A DNA stretch of 40,392 nucleotides, taken from positions 1 through 40,392 of the forward strand of contig DASSPH010000091.1 in assembly GCA_035699745.1 (NCBI GenBank), read 5' to 3'. Made by a program: the position numbers and the translations under genes. Position 1 is the stretch's first letter; each line of letters starts with the position of its first letter. Source of the stretch: Vicinamibacterales bacterium. GTDB taxonomy: Bacteria > Acidobacteriota > Vicinamibacteria > Vicinamibacterales > 2-12-FULL-66-21. The notes beneath the pieces were generated by a model. It searched no databases and was not told where the DNA came from. It saw nothing but the letters and a program-made list of their open reading frames with translations. This document shows positions 1-12,221 of the stretch, piece by piece.

Positions 1-1
1 C

Positions 2-1557
<1,556 letters not shown>

Positions 1558-1632
1558 AGCGCCTCCAGCCCCCTGAGCATACGCCCGTCCCTCGCGGTTA
1601 ACAAATCCGCCGGGGCGTCGTCTTACTCGGGC

Positions 1633-2208
1633 ATGAAGACGACATGCCTCGGGCTCGTCACCGCGTTCGTCACCACCGCCTCCCTCTCGGCGCAGGACCC
1701 GCAGTGGCTGCGGCAGTGGGAGACCGCACAGAAACAGAAGCCCGCGCGCATCGCCAGCGTCGCGCGCATCGCGCCGGCATCGGAGCCGGGTATCCCGTTC
1801 GTCGTCCGCGCCGTGGTCCTCGACTCCGCCGGCAAGCCGCTGCCCGGCGTCGAGGTCTTCGCCTATCAGACCGATCAGCACGGCATCTACGCGGCGCCGG
1901 GGGCCGAGGATCCGTGGCGGCTGAAAGGCTGGGCGGTCACCGACGCGCAGGGGCGATTCGAGTTCCGCACCATCCGCCCCGCGGCCTATCCGAGCCGTGA
2001 CATTCCCGGCCACATTCACCTGAGCTTCGCGACGACGTGCTGCGGGCGGCAGATCAGCGAGGTGATGTTCGACGACGATCCGCTGGCGACACGAGAGTAC
2101 CGGCAGCGGCAGGCGGCGGACGTGATGTTCGGAAAGGTGACGAGGCGCGCGGATGGATCGCAGGAGACGAGCTACACCTTCAGACTGAAGGCGCGCGGAG
2201 ACTTCTGA
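1633..2208 (+). CDS. Exported intradiol ring-cleavage dioxygenase-like protein
   Basis: The 191-residue product begins with a Sec signal (MKTTCLGLVTAFVTTASLSA) followed by a fold typical of intradiol catechol/protocatechuate dioxygenases, non-haem Fe(III) enzymes that cleave between two ring hydroxyls. The core has VRAVVLDSAGKPLPGVEVFAY, then HGIY, then the signature IPGHIHLSF. The expected Fe ligands are all visible: Tyr86 (in HGIY), Tyr119 (AAYPS), His127 and His129 (HIH), with Arg112 and Arg115 near the substrate site. It is shorter than cytosolic catabolic enzymes (about 200-240 or more residues) and there are no aromatic-degradation genes nearby. The true substrate is therefore unknown. 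The ATG at 1633 is chosen because the signal peptide starts there; the open frame extends much further upstream without meaning. Confidence 0.75.
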   Translation: MKTTCLGLVTAFVTTASLSAQDPQWLRQWETAQKQKPARIASVARIAPASEPGIPFVVRAVVLDSAGKPLPGVEVFAYQTDQHGIYAAPGAEDPWRLKGWAVTDAQGRFEFRTIRPAAYPSRDIPGHIHLSFATTCCGRQISEVMFDDDPLATREYRQRQAADVMFGKVTRRADGSQETSYTFRLKARGDF

Positions 2209-2223
2209 CGGCCGGGCGGAGCC

Positions 2224-2257
2224 GATGAGCGACGGGCTCGGGCGCCCGTCGTTCATC
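2224..2257. terminator. Bidirectional hairpin between convergent genes
   Basis: The arms 2224-2237 and 2244-2257 can form a 14-bp stem (one G-U pair) with a 6-base loop. It sits in the 66-bp gap between the stop of the dioxygenase-like gene (2208) and the stop of the convergent low-complexity gene (2275). Neither side has a clear T-tract. Position and strength fit a shared terminator. Confidence 0.6.
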
Positions 2258-2274
2258 GTCATTCGAACGACCAG

Positions 2275-2955
2275 CTAGTTGCAGCTGGACGCGATCTGGC
2301 GGACCGACGTCACACGCAGCTGCGGCTGATCGTGCGACATGCCGGACATCGACGCGCCGGTGCCCGACGCCGTCGCGCCCGTCCCGGCCGCGGTGCTGCC
2401 GGTGCCGGTTGCCGTGCTGCCGGTGCCCGTGGCGCCAGCGCCGCTGCCCGAGCTGCGGGCCGCGTTCTCATCGAGGACGCCGCGGATCTCGACCTTCGAG
2501 TTCACGTAGCCCTGCAGTTCGGTCGGCTGCCCGCCGACGAGGCTGTAGGTCTTGCCCGCCTCGCTGGCGGCGCCGGTCGCCGCAGGCGCCGTGCCGCTGG
2601 TCCCCGTCGTCGCGCCTGTGCCCGTTGCCGCGCCCGTCGTTGCCGTGCCCGTCGTTGCCGTGCCCGTGGCGCCCGCCGTGCTGCCCGAGCCGCTGCTCAG
2701 CGAGGCGTCGGTCAGGATGAAGGCGCCGCGCGCCGCCGACGATGCGGTCGAGCCGGTCGTGCCTGCCGTGCCCGTGGTTGCCGTTCCGGCGGTGCCGGTG
2801 GCCATCGACGAGCCGCTCTTCAGGCAGCCGGTCACGACGACCGTCTTGCCTTCACGATCGCTCTGCGACGTGGTGGGGCGATCCTGCGCCCCGACGCTCA
2901 CCGCCGCGGCGAGAGTACAGGCCGTCATCGTTCCGAAAAGGTGGGTTCTTTTCAT
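2275..2955 (-). CDS. Exported low-complexity Gly/Ala/Thr/Ser-rich protein
   Basis: The 226-residue product starts at the ATG at 2955, with AGGAG about nine bases upstream. An N-terminal signal (MKRTHLFGTMTACTLAAAVSVGAQ) is followed by a short conserved-looking segment, VVVTGCLKSG. Next come alternating Gly/Ala/Thr/Ser tracts (TGTATTG, GAGATGTGSTAT types) that interrupt three ordered segments: GAFILTDASL, KTYSLVGGQPTELQGYVNSKVEIRGVLDE, and the C-terminal QPQLRVTSVRQIASSCN. The ordered pieces resemble a small OB-like or beta-barrel domain interrupted by disordered loops. That is inference and I cannot name a family. The DNA contains 15- and 18-bp near-perfect tandem repeats (about 2395-2440 and 2615-2680), so the loops may vary in length by slippage. 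Location is periplasm or outside the cell. Confidence 0.65.
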   Translation of the reverse strand: MKRTHLFGTMTACTLAAAVSVGAQDRPTTSQSDREGKTVVVTGCLKSGSSMATGTAGTATTGTAGTTGSTASSAARGAFILTDASLSSGSGSTAGATGTATTGTATTGAATGTGATTGTSGTAPAATGAASEAGKTYSLVGGQPTELQGYVNSKVEIRGVLDENAARSSGSGAGATGTGSTATGTGSTAAGTGATASGTGASMSGMSHDQPQLRVTSVRQIASSCN

Positions 2956-3062
2956 CAGTGTGATCTCCTGGCGCGATCCCTTCGCAAGAATGCCGCCGAG
3001 GAAACATCGGGCGGCGATCGCGCGGCAGGGCCGCGTCTTTGCCGGTTGAGCTGCGACGCGCG

Positions 3063-3106
3063 GAAGATTCGCGCGTAGCGCGGCCCTACGCGCTGGAAAA
3101 ATCTTC
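3063..3106. other. Two-part hairpin between tsaE and the exported-protein gene
   Basis: An outer 7-bp stem (3063-3069 with 3100-3106) encloses an inner 8-bp stem (3071-3078 with 3086-3093), with an asymmetric internal loop. It lies about 90 bp downstream of the tsaE stop and about 110 bp upstream of the next minus-strand start. It could terminate the nnr-tsaE transcript or fold in the leader of the exported-protein mRNA. No T-tract follows on the minus strand. The rest of 2956-3196 shows nothing else I can support. Confidence 0.4.
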
Positions 3107-3196
3107 GCGGTGCATTGGCGCGGGAGGAGCAGCGGCTCGACCGCAGCGTCGCGCGCCGCCACTCATCATTACCGGAGGGGCGCTCGCTGCCCCGGA

Positions 3197-3637
3197 TCAG
3201 CCCTTCACGTGGATCCGCCGGCGGTCTTCCCCGGCGTCCTCGATCCTGACTTCCGTCACGTCGTCGGGCCGGCCGCGCCAGCGTTCCGCCCACTCGATCG
3301 CGACCACGCCGTCGCCGGCCACCAGATCCTCGAGGCCGAGATCGTCGATCTCGGCCGGCTCGAGGCGATACAGATCGACGTGAAACAGCGTCAGCGACGG
3401 ACCGGCATATTCCTGTACGAGAGTGAATGTCGGGCTCGATACCTCGTCGGCGCTGGCGCCGATGCCGCGGGCGAGCCCGCGGACGAACGCGGTCTTGCCG
3501 GCGCCGAGGTCGCCGTAGAGCAGGACGACATCGCCGGCCGCGAGCGTCTGTCCGAGCGCTTCGCCGACTGCGGCAGTCTCGGACTCGCTGCCGGTGGTGA
3601 AGACGCGCGAGGCCGGGCCTCCTGGTGGAGCGCTCAC
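3197..3637 (-). CDS. tsaE: tRNA threonylcarbamoyladenosine biosynthesis ATPase TsaE
   Basis: TsaE is the small P-loop ATPase that works with TsaB and TsaD to install t6A37 on ANN-decoding tRNAs in the cytosol. The 146-residue product has the family length. The Walker A motif is GDLGAGKT at residues 42-49. The switch-like segment SSPTFTLVQEY, the HVDLYRL strand with its Asp, and the IEWAER motif are all in the expected order. The start at 3637 overlaps the stop of the upstream nnr gene in an ATGA, so the two are translationally coupled. nnr-tsaE adjacency is common in many phyla. tsaB and tsaD are not in the window. Confidence 0.95.
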   Translation of the reverse strand: MSAPPGGPASRVFTTGSESETAAVGEALGQTLAAGDVVLLYGDLGAGKTAFVRGLARGIGASADEVSSPTFTLVQEYAGPSLTLFHVDLYRLEPAEIDDLGLEDLVAGDGVVAIEWAERWRGRPDDVTEVRIEDAGEDRRRIHVKG

Positions 3638-5211
3638 TGCGCTTCGCGCCGCACCTTGCGGCGCGCGGTCAGCTCGAGGACGGCGTCGCCGAGCCGATCC
3701 GCGATATCCGTCGGCAGCAGCGCGACGTCACCTTCGTCCGCCTCGGCGAGATCGCCGGCGGTGCCGTGAAGGTACACGGCGAGCTTGCAGGCCCCTTCCG
3801 CGTCGAGCAGCTGTGCGAACCAGGCGCCGATCATGCCGGTGAGCAGGTCGCCGGTGCCGCCGGTCGCCATCCCGGCGTTCCCCGTGAGATTCACGAACGA
3901 GCGCCCTTCGGGTCCGGCGATCACCGTCCGGTGTCCCTTCAGCACGACGTGCAGGCGCCGGGCCGCGGCGAACTCACGCGCGTGCGCCAGCCGATCGCTC
4001 TGAACCTGCTCGATGCTGACGCCGAGCAGGCGCGCCATCTCGCCGGGATGCGGCGTGACGATCATGTCCACGCCGTCGCGCCCCGTGAGCCGCTCGGGAT
4101 CTCCGGCGAAGGCGTTCAAGCCGTCGGCGTCGATCACCAGCGGAACGCCGGAACGCTCGACGACCGCCTGCACGAAGGCCGCGGTGGACGGATCCTGTCC
4201 GAGCCCCGGACCGATGCAGATGATGTCCGCCTTGATGTCGAGCACGCGCTCCACCGCCGTGAAGTCGATCGCGCCGGCAGAGGTCTCCTCCAGCGGCTCG
4301 GTCATGTACTCCGGCATCATCATCGCGATCGTCGACACGCACGATCGCGGCGTCGCGATCGTCACCAGGCCGGCGCCGGAGCGCAGCGCGCCGAGCGCGG
4401 CGAGATGGGCCGCGCCGGTCCGTCCCACCGACCCGGCGATCACCAGGACGCGGCCGAAGTCCCCCTTGTGCGAGTCGGCCGCGCGAGCCGGGACCAGCTC
4501 GCGCATGCGCTCGCGGGTCAGGATCTCGAGCCACGGGCCGTCCAGTTCCTCGATCACCGCCGCCGGAATGCCGATGTCGGCAATCACCAGATCGCCGCCG
4601 TACGCGTCGGCCGGCGGCAGGATCAGCGGCAGCTTCGGCGCCGCGAGCGTCACGGTCATCGAGGCCTCGATCGCCTCGCCGTCGATCTCGTGCGAGTCCG
4701 CCGAGACCCCGGTGGGCAGATCGATCGCCACGGTCGGCACACCGAGCCCGTTGACGTCCGCGACCACGGTCTCGAGCAGGCCGGTCAGCGGCCCGTGGAA
4801 CCCGGTTCCGACAATGGCGTCGACGATGAGATCGCATTCGGAGATCTCGGTGAAGTGGAGCTCCCACTCCTGCGCGGTGCTGATCTCGACCACGGTGACG
4901 CCGACGCGCCCGAGGATCTCGAGGTTGGTGCGCGCGTCGCCGCGCACCTCGCTGACGCTGCCGAGCAGATACACCACCGCCTCGATGCCGCGCTGCGCCA
5001 GCGTCCGCGCCACCACGAAGCCGTCCCCGCCGTTGCTGCCGCGGCCGCACAGCACGCCGACCTTGCTCGACGCCAGATCGTCGAACGCCGCTTCCATCGC
5101 CGCCACCGCCTGGCGTCCGGCGTTCTCCATCAGCACGATCGACGGCAGCCCCACGTCGTCGATGGTCTGCCGATCGGCGTCGCGCATCTGCTGCGTGTTC
5201 AGAACTCGCAT
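3634..5211 (-). CDS. nnr: Bifunctional NAD(P)HX epimerase / ADP-dependent NAD(P)HX dehydratase
   Basis: This enzyme repairs hydrated, dead NADH and NADPH: the N-terminal half epimerises R- and S-NAD(P)HX and the C-terminal half dehydrates S-NAD(P)HX using ADP. The product is 525 residues, normal for the fused form. The YjeF_N domain spans roughly residues 1-215 with the GRGSNGGDGFVVARTL motif and the IDLPTGVSAD strand. The ribokinase-like domain spans roughly 230-510, with the ICIGPGLGQ segment, KGHRTVIAGP and the NAGMATGGTGD motif holding the catalytic Asp. It begins the nnr-tsaE operon and is divergent from the aminotransferase gene with only 29 bp between the starts. Confidence 0.95.
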   Translation of the reverse strand: MRVLNTQQMRDADRQTIDDVGLPSIVLMENAGRQAVAAMEAAFDDLASSKVGVLCGRGSNGGDGFVVARTLAQRGIEAVVYLLGSVSEVRGDARTNLEILGRVGVTVVEISTAQEWELHFTEISECDLIVDAIVGTGFHGPLTGLLETVVADVNGLGVPTVAIDLPTGVSADSHEIDGEAIEASMTVTLAAPKLPLILPPADAYGGDLVIADIGIPAAVIEELDGPWLEILTRERMRELVPARAADSHKGDFGRVLVIAGSVGRTGAAHLAALGALRSGAGLVTIATPRSCVSTIAMMMPEYMTEPLEETSAGAIDFTAVERVLDIKADIICIGPGLGQDPSTAAFVQAVVERSGVPLVIDADGLNAFAGDPERLTGRDGVDMIVTPHPGEMARLLGVSIEQVQSDRLAHAREFAAARRLHVVLKGHRTVIAGPEGRSFVNLTGNAGMATGGTGDLLTGMIGAWFAQLLDAEGACKLAVYLHGTAGDLAEADEGDVALLPTDIADRLGDAVLELTARRKVRREAQ

Positions 5212-5225
5212 CGGATCGTAGGCAG

Positions 5226-5231
5226 TATAAT
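5226..5231 (+). promoter_or_regulatory. Consensus -10 box, possible near-leaderless start
   Basis: A perfect TATAAT lies in the 29-bp gap between the divergent nnr and aminotransferase starts, ending 9 bp before the aminotransferase ATG. No good -35 box at 16-18 bp is seen and no purine-rich ribosome site precedes the ATG. If used, transcription would begin about at the start codon. The complement offers TATACT for the other direction. Confidence 0.35.
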
Positions 5232-5240
5232 CCGTCGATC

Positions 5241-6140
5241 ATGCGCGGAGCGGTTTACGTCAACGGAAGAATCACCCCCGCCGCTCAGGCGGTGGTGCCG
5301 GTCTACGATCACGGATTCGTCTACGGCGAAGGCGTGTACGAGGTGCTCCGCACCTACAACCGCATCCCCTTCCTCTACGATCGCCACATGCGCCGGCTGC
5401 GGCAGTCCGCCGAGCGGCTGATGCTCGACCTCCCGTTCGACGACGCGACGCTGCTGCAGTGGATCGAGCAGACGATGGCCGCCGCCGGCGAGCTGACGGA
5501 GGCCTACATCCGCGTGCTGGTCACGCGCGGGGTCGGAGAACTGACCTACGACCTGTCCGCGACGCCGACGCCGACCGTGGTCGTCATCGCCAAGCCGTTC
5601 GAGCCGCTGCCCGCGGAGCACTATCAGAACGGCATGCGCCTGGCGCTGGTCGACACGCTCCGCAACCATCCGCGGTCGGTGAACCCGCTGATCAAGGCGA
5701 ACAACCTGCTGAACAACGCCCTGGCGATCCGCGCCGCGCAGCGCGTCGGCGGCGAAGAAGCGCTGATGTGCAACTACCGCGGCGAGATCACCGAGTGCGC
5801 GATGTCGAACTTCTTCCTCGTGCGCGGCGGCGCCGTGCTCACGCCCCCGTCGGACGCCGGAATGCTCGAAGGGGTCACCCGCGCGTTCATCTTCGAGCTC
5901 GCCCGCGAACTCGGCGTCGAGGTCCGCGAAGAGACGCTGCTGCCGATCGATCTGGAAAGCGCCGACGAGATGTTCATCACCTCGACGACGCGCGGCGTCT
6001 CGCCGGTGGTGAACGTGGACGGCCGTCCGGTCGGATCGGGGAAACCGGGCCCGATCACCAGCCGGCTGATCGAGCGCTACGAGCGCCGCGCCCGGGAGAT
6101 GAGCTTCGGCGAGCAGGAGCCGGTGAAGTCTCCCGCCTGA
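5241..6140 (+). CDS. Class IV PLP aminotransferase (branched-chain or D-amino-acid type)
   Basis: This is a 299-residue fold-type IV PLP enzyme, the normal length for IlvE, D-alanine aminotransferase and aminodeoxychorismate lyase. The motif order is: N-terminal YVNGRI, the DHGFVYGEGVYEVLRTYN segment that lines the active site, the PLP lysine Lys152 in NPLIKANNLLNN, the glutamate in EITECAMSNFF that contacts the pyridine nitrogen, GMLEGVTR, and the phosphate-binding FITSTTRGVSPV. The NNLLNNALA stretch after the lysine and the overall pattern fit branched-chain or D-amino-acid transaminases better than PabC. Substrate cannot be settled from sequence. It is a single gene, divergent from nnr and convergent with gcvP. 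Confidence 0.88.
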   Translation: MRGAVYVNGRITPAAQAVVPVYDHGFVYGEGVYEVLRTYNRIPFLYDRHMRRLRQSAERLMLDLPFDDATLLQWIEQTMAAAGELTEAYIRVLVTRGVGELTYDLSATPTPTVVVIAKPFEPLPAEHYQNGMRLALVDTLRNHPRSVNPLIKANNLLNNALAIRAAQRVGGEEALMCNYRGEITECAMSNFFLVRGGAVLTPPSDAGMLEGVTRAFIFELARELGVEVREETLLPIDLESADEMFITSTTRGVSPVVNVDGRPVGSGKPGPITSRLIERYERRAREMSFGEQEPVKSPA

Positions 6141-6152
6141 CAGGAGAATCCG

Positions 6153-6160
<8 letters not shown>
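6133..6160. terminator. Hairpin built over two convergent stop codons
   Basis: A perfect 9-bp inverted repeat (6133-6141 with 6152-6160, 10-base loop) contains the TGA of the aminotransferase gene (6138-6140) in one arm and the stop of gcvP (6153-6155, minus strand) in the other. The genes are only 12 bp apart. It is the obvious candidate for a bidirectional terminator. Confidence 0.6.
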
Positions 6161-9043
<2,883 letters not shown>

Positions 9044-9047
<4 letters not shown>

Positions 9048-9412
9048 TTCGTGAGATCGGTGTAGGCCGCGGCGTCGAGCAGACCCTCCTGGCCTCCCGT
9101 TACCTTCAGGGCAATCATCCACGAGCCGTGCGGATCCTTGTTGACCGCTTCGGGTTTCTGGACGAGCGCGGAATGGACCTCGGTGACTTCGCCGTCGACG
9201 GGACTGTACAGCTCCGACACCGCCTTGACCGACTCGATGGTGCCGAAGACCTCGCCCTTTCGCAGCGTCCGGCCGACCTGGGGCAGCTCGAGGTAGACGA
9301 CGTCGCCGAGCTGCTTCTGCGCGTAATCGGTGATGCCGACGCGGGCGCTGGCGCCGTCGATCTTCACCCACTCATGATCCTTGGTGTACTTCAGGTCTGC
9401 CGGGTAGCTCAT
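9044..9412 (-). CDS. gcvH: Glycine cleavage system H protein
   Basis: GcvH is the lipoylated carrier that shuttles the aminomethyl intermediate between GcvP, GcvT and dihydrolipoyl dehydrogenase. The product is 122 residues, the usual length. It opens with YTKDHEWVK, then [20 protein letters not shown], then the lipoylation site [12 protein letters not shown] with Lys63, and ends with GSWMIALKV. It overlaps gcvT upstream and gcvP downstream by ATGA on both sides, so the three subunits are translationally coupled. No lipoate ligase or lipoyl synthase gene is in the window. Confidence 0.98.
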
Positions 9413-10527
9413 TTGGGCCTCTTGTAAAAGGGCATCGCCACGACGGCGGCCCTGGCGCGGCGTCCGCGGATGTCGATCTCGAATTCCGTTCCCGGGGCGG
9501 TGCGGTCGGCCGGCAGATATGCCATCCCGATCGCTTTCTTCAAAAACGGCGTCTGCGTGCCGCTGGTCACCACACCGGCCTTGTCCCCGCCGATGTAGAT
9601 CTCGTAGCCGTGCCGCCCGATGGCGCGCTCGAGCATCTCGAACCCGACGAGCTTGCGCGGCGCCCCTTCGGCCTTCTGCCGCCTGAGCACGTCGTGGCCG
9701 AGGAACTCCTCTTTCTTCCAGCCGACAATCCAGTTCAGGTCCGCCTCGACGACCGTCGTGGTGTCGTCCATGTCGTTGCCGTAGAGTCGCATCGACGCTT
9801 CGAGACGCAGCGTATCGCGCGCACCCAGTCCCGCCGGGACGACGCCGGCGGGCCTGCCGGCCTGGAGGATCGCGTCCCAGACGCGCTCGGCCGCGCTCGG
9901 CGCCGCGAACACTTCGAAGCCGTCCTCGCCGGTGTAACCGGTGCGGGAGATGGTCACCCGCACCCCCGCCACTTCGCCGGTGCTGAACCAGTAGTACTTG
10001 ATTGCCGACAGGTCGACACCGGTCAGCGACTGGAGCACGCCGGCGGCTGCCGGCCCCTGCAGCGCGACCAGGGCATACCGCGAGCTGGCGTTCACCGCGA
10101 CCGCATCACCGCCCACGTCCTTGATGTGCTCCGCAATCCAGTGAAAGTCCTTGACGATATTGGAGGCGTTGACGACCAGCATGAAGTGGTCGTCGGCAAT
10201 CCGGTACGTCAGGACGTCGTCTACGAAGGTGCCCTGGGGGGTGGTCAGCGCGGAATACTGGATCTGGTTGACGGCGAGCCGGGAGGCGTCGTTCGAGGTG
10301 ATGTGCTGGACGGCGCGGAGCGCGTCCTTGCCGGCAATCTCGATCTCGCCCATGTGGGAGACGTCGAAGAGGCCGGCGCGGGTCCGCACCGCCATGTGCT
10401 CGTCCGCGATGCCGCTGTACTCCACCGGCATGTCCCACCCGCCGAATTCCACCATCCGTGCGCCGAGGGCGCGATGCTTCGCGTGCAGGGGGGTCTTTTT
10501 CAGCGTGCCGGGGACAGGTTGTGTCAT
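9409..10527 (-). CDS. gcvT: Glycine cleavage system T protein (aminomethyltransferase)
   Basis: GcvT moves the one-carbon unit from aminomethyl-GcvH to tetrahydrofolate, releasing ammonia. The start MTQPVPGTLKKTPLH at 10527 gives 372 residues, close to the family norm. The longer open frame upstream carries no conserved sequence. Visible motifs are FGGWDMPVEYSG, RAGLFDVSHMGEI with the folate-site Asp, RTGYTGEDGFEVF, GARDTLRLEAS, and the C-terminal GVVTSGTQTPFLKK. It is first in the gcvTHP operon. No clear Shine-Dalgarno precedes the ATG. Confidence 0.97.
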   Translation of the reverse strand: MTQPVPGTLKKTPLHAKHRALGARMVEFGGWDMPVEYSGIADEHMAVRTRAGLFDVSHMGEIEIAGKDALRAVQHITSNDASRLAVNQIQYSALTTPQGTFVDDVLTYRIADDHFMLVVNASNIVKDFHWIAEHIKDVGGDAVAVNASSRYALVALQGPAAAGVLQSLTGVDLSAIKYYWFSTGEVAGVRVTISRTGYTGEDGFEVFAAPSAAERVWDAILQAGRPAGVVPAGLGARDTLRLEASMRLYGNDMDDTTTVVEADLNWIVGWKKEEFLGHDVLRRQKAEGAPRKLVGFEMLERAIGRHGYEIYIGGDKAGVVTSGTQTPFLKKAIGMAYLPADRTAPGTEFEIDIRGRRARAAVVAMPFYKRPK

Positions 10528-10820
10528 GAGCGATCGCGGGGGCGGATAACCAATAAACGGTACTATGCCGCGGCCATGTCCGGCAAGCGGACGCCGGCCG
10601 GCACCTACCGCCGGATCGCCACCGTCCCCGGCCGCGCCCGCGGGCGGCTCCTGCGGGCGGCGATCATGTCTGGAGGGGACGCGGAGTCGCCGGCCATCCC
10701 GTTCACCGTCCAGCCGTCGCAATCCATCTCCGGCGCCAACGGCACACCGCACGCGTTCACGCTCATCCTCCTGCAGTCAGTCTCGGCCGTCGCGCGATGC
10801 GCCCGGGCCGCCGCTGTACG
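10528..10820 (-). other. Leader region of gcvTHP, no gene supported
   Basis: This 293-bp gap separates the end of the anchored regulatory-fold protein gene from gcvT. I looked for a glycine riboswitch, which often precedes gcvT, and did not find the conserved paired aptamer signatures. Short open frames on the plus strand run antisense into the next gene and look like shadows. The gcvT promoter probably lies here, but I cannot fix it. Confidence 0.4.
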
Positions 10821-12221
10821 TCAACGGACAGTCAGCCGCACTTCCTTTCCCGAATCCGCCGCCGCAATCTGCACGAGCGTCGGGGAGACGGAGAACGCCT
10901 GCTCACGGCAGCTCAGACTGATCTCCCACCAGCCGGGCTCGGGAAACGACAGCGTGAATACCCCGCTGCTCGCCCGCACTGCGGTCACGACCTGGAGCCC
11001 CGTACGCCCCACCGGGCCGGCGGCACGGAGGCCGCACCCCGGATCGCGGTCGAGCACGATGACGAGTTCGATCGCGAGGCCGAGATCAACGTCTCCTGCA
11101 TCGAACACGCCGCGGGGCGAGCGCGGCAGCGCCACACGCTTCACCGGACGTGCTCCGCCGCCAATCCGCAGCTCTCCCCCACCCCCCGGCGCCATCGTCA
11201 CGGCGAAGCGCCCCGCGGCATCCGTCGTGGCGTCGCCGCCCTTCACCTCCGTGATGTCGCTCGCGCCGCTGAACGCGGCCGGGTCCGGCACGTTGATTAC
11301 CGCCACGCCTTCGAGCGGACGCCCGCCGGCGAGCACGCGGCCGCGCGCGATGCCGCTGCTGCGCAAGCGGACCACCGTGTCGATGCTGCCCGGCCGCAAC
11401 GGCTCGGACGCGCGGCCGTGCTGGGCGTGCCAGGCGACGATCTCGTACTCCGCATCCCCTAAGGCCGGCAGCTCGAAGCCGCCGCCCTCATCGCTGCTCG
11501 ATTCGGCGGCCAGGACGCGACGCGGCGGGGACTGATCCCCTGCCGTCGGCGGAGGATCGATCAGTCGGAAAACCGTGATCAGCGCCCCGGCCGCCGGCGC
11601 GCCGCTGGCAGCGACGACGCGGCCATGGATGGAGCGTCCCTCAGTGACTGCGACCTGCACGGGAAGCGATGCAGGACCGGCGACGAGATCCTCCAGCGGC
11701 AGAAAGATCGGCGCTGTGACCGTGCTGGTGACCTCGAGCCAGGATTTCGGCGGCGGCGCATGACCGGCGATCCAGACGGCGTCCGGCGCAACGAAGGCCG
11801 CACGCGCATCGCGGACCGTGGCCGTATCGAGGCGAATGCTGCGGAGCCGCCCCGCCGGCGGCGCGACGGGATATTTGAAGCTGACGCGCAGCTTCGCCGA
11901 ACGCGTCGCCGTCCCGTAGAACTGCAGGAGCCTGCCCCATCGCGCGCGCTGCAGCGCCGGTGCGGCATCCCGCTCGCTGAGCCCCCACCAGATTTCACCG
12001 CCGGCATGGATGACGACAACGCCGCTGCTCTCGGTGCGCGCCATCACGCACGCCCAGGTACGCGCCTCGGTCACCGCACATTCTGGCCCTGGTCCCCCGT
12101 GCGCCTGAGCCCGGATCCACTCGATGCCATCCACTGCACCCGTTGGCGGCAGCGGACCGCCGAGGATCCGGTATCCGCGCAACAGCTGCAGCAGCTCGAG
12201 GATGACGAGCAGGAGGATCAT
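10821..12221 (-). CDS. Membrane-anchored protein with carboxypeptidase-regulatory-like domains
   Basis: The 466-residue product starts at the ATG at 12221, overlapping the stop of the ABC ATPase gene in ATGA. The N-terminus MILLLVILELLQLLRGY is an uncleaved-looking hydrophobic anchor. After a ~170-residue unassigned domain come two or more transthyretin-like repeats: SIHGRVVAASGAPAAGALITVFRL with GGGFELPALG, and GRVLAGGRPLEGVAVINV with TTDAAGRFAVTM. Such repeats are beta-sandwiches common in surface and periplasmic proteins. A Cys pair near the C-terminus (DPGCGLR, LSCREQ) could form a disulfide. No catalytic motif is visible. It is the last gene of the operon that starts with the NtrC-like regulator, so it is probably an outer component of that system. 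Confidence 0.7.
   Translation of the reverse strand: MILLLVILELLQLLRGYRILGGPLPPTGAVDGIEWIRAQAHGGPGPECAVTEARTWACVMARTESSGVVVIHAGGEIWWGLSERDAAPALQRARWGRLLQFYGTATRSAKLRVSFKYPVAPPAGRLRSIRLDTATVRDARAAFVAPDAVWIAGHAPPPKSWLEVTSTVTAPIFLPLEDLVAGPASLPVQVAVTEGRSIHGRVVAASGAPAAGALITVFRLIDPPPTAGDQSPPRRVLAAESSSDEGGGFELPALGDAEYEIVAWHAQHGRASEPLRPGSIDTVVRLRSSGIARGRVLAGGRPLEGVAVINVPDPAAFSGASDITEVKGGDATTDAAGRFAVTMAPGGGGELRIGGGARPVKRVALPRSPRGVFDAGDVDLGLAIELVIVLDRDPGCGLRAAGPVGRTGLQVVTAVRASSGVFTLSFPEPGWWEISLSCREQAFSVSPTLVQIAAADSGKEVRLTVR

Noticed and set aside
3625-5421. 598-residue plus-strand reading frame opposite nnr
   Set aside because: It is antisense to a gene with clear motifs, is rich in His/Arg/Asp as expected for a shadow in G+C-rich DNA, and has no domain.
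10528-10820. Glycine riboswitch upstream of gcvT
   Set aside because: Position is right, but I could not find the conserved aptamer core or its tandem arrangement on the minus strand.
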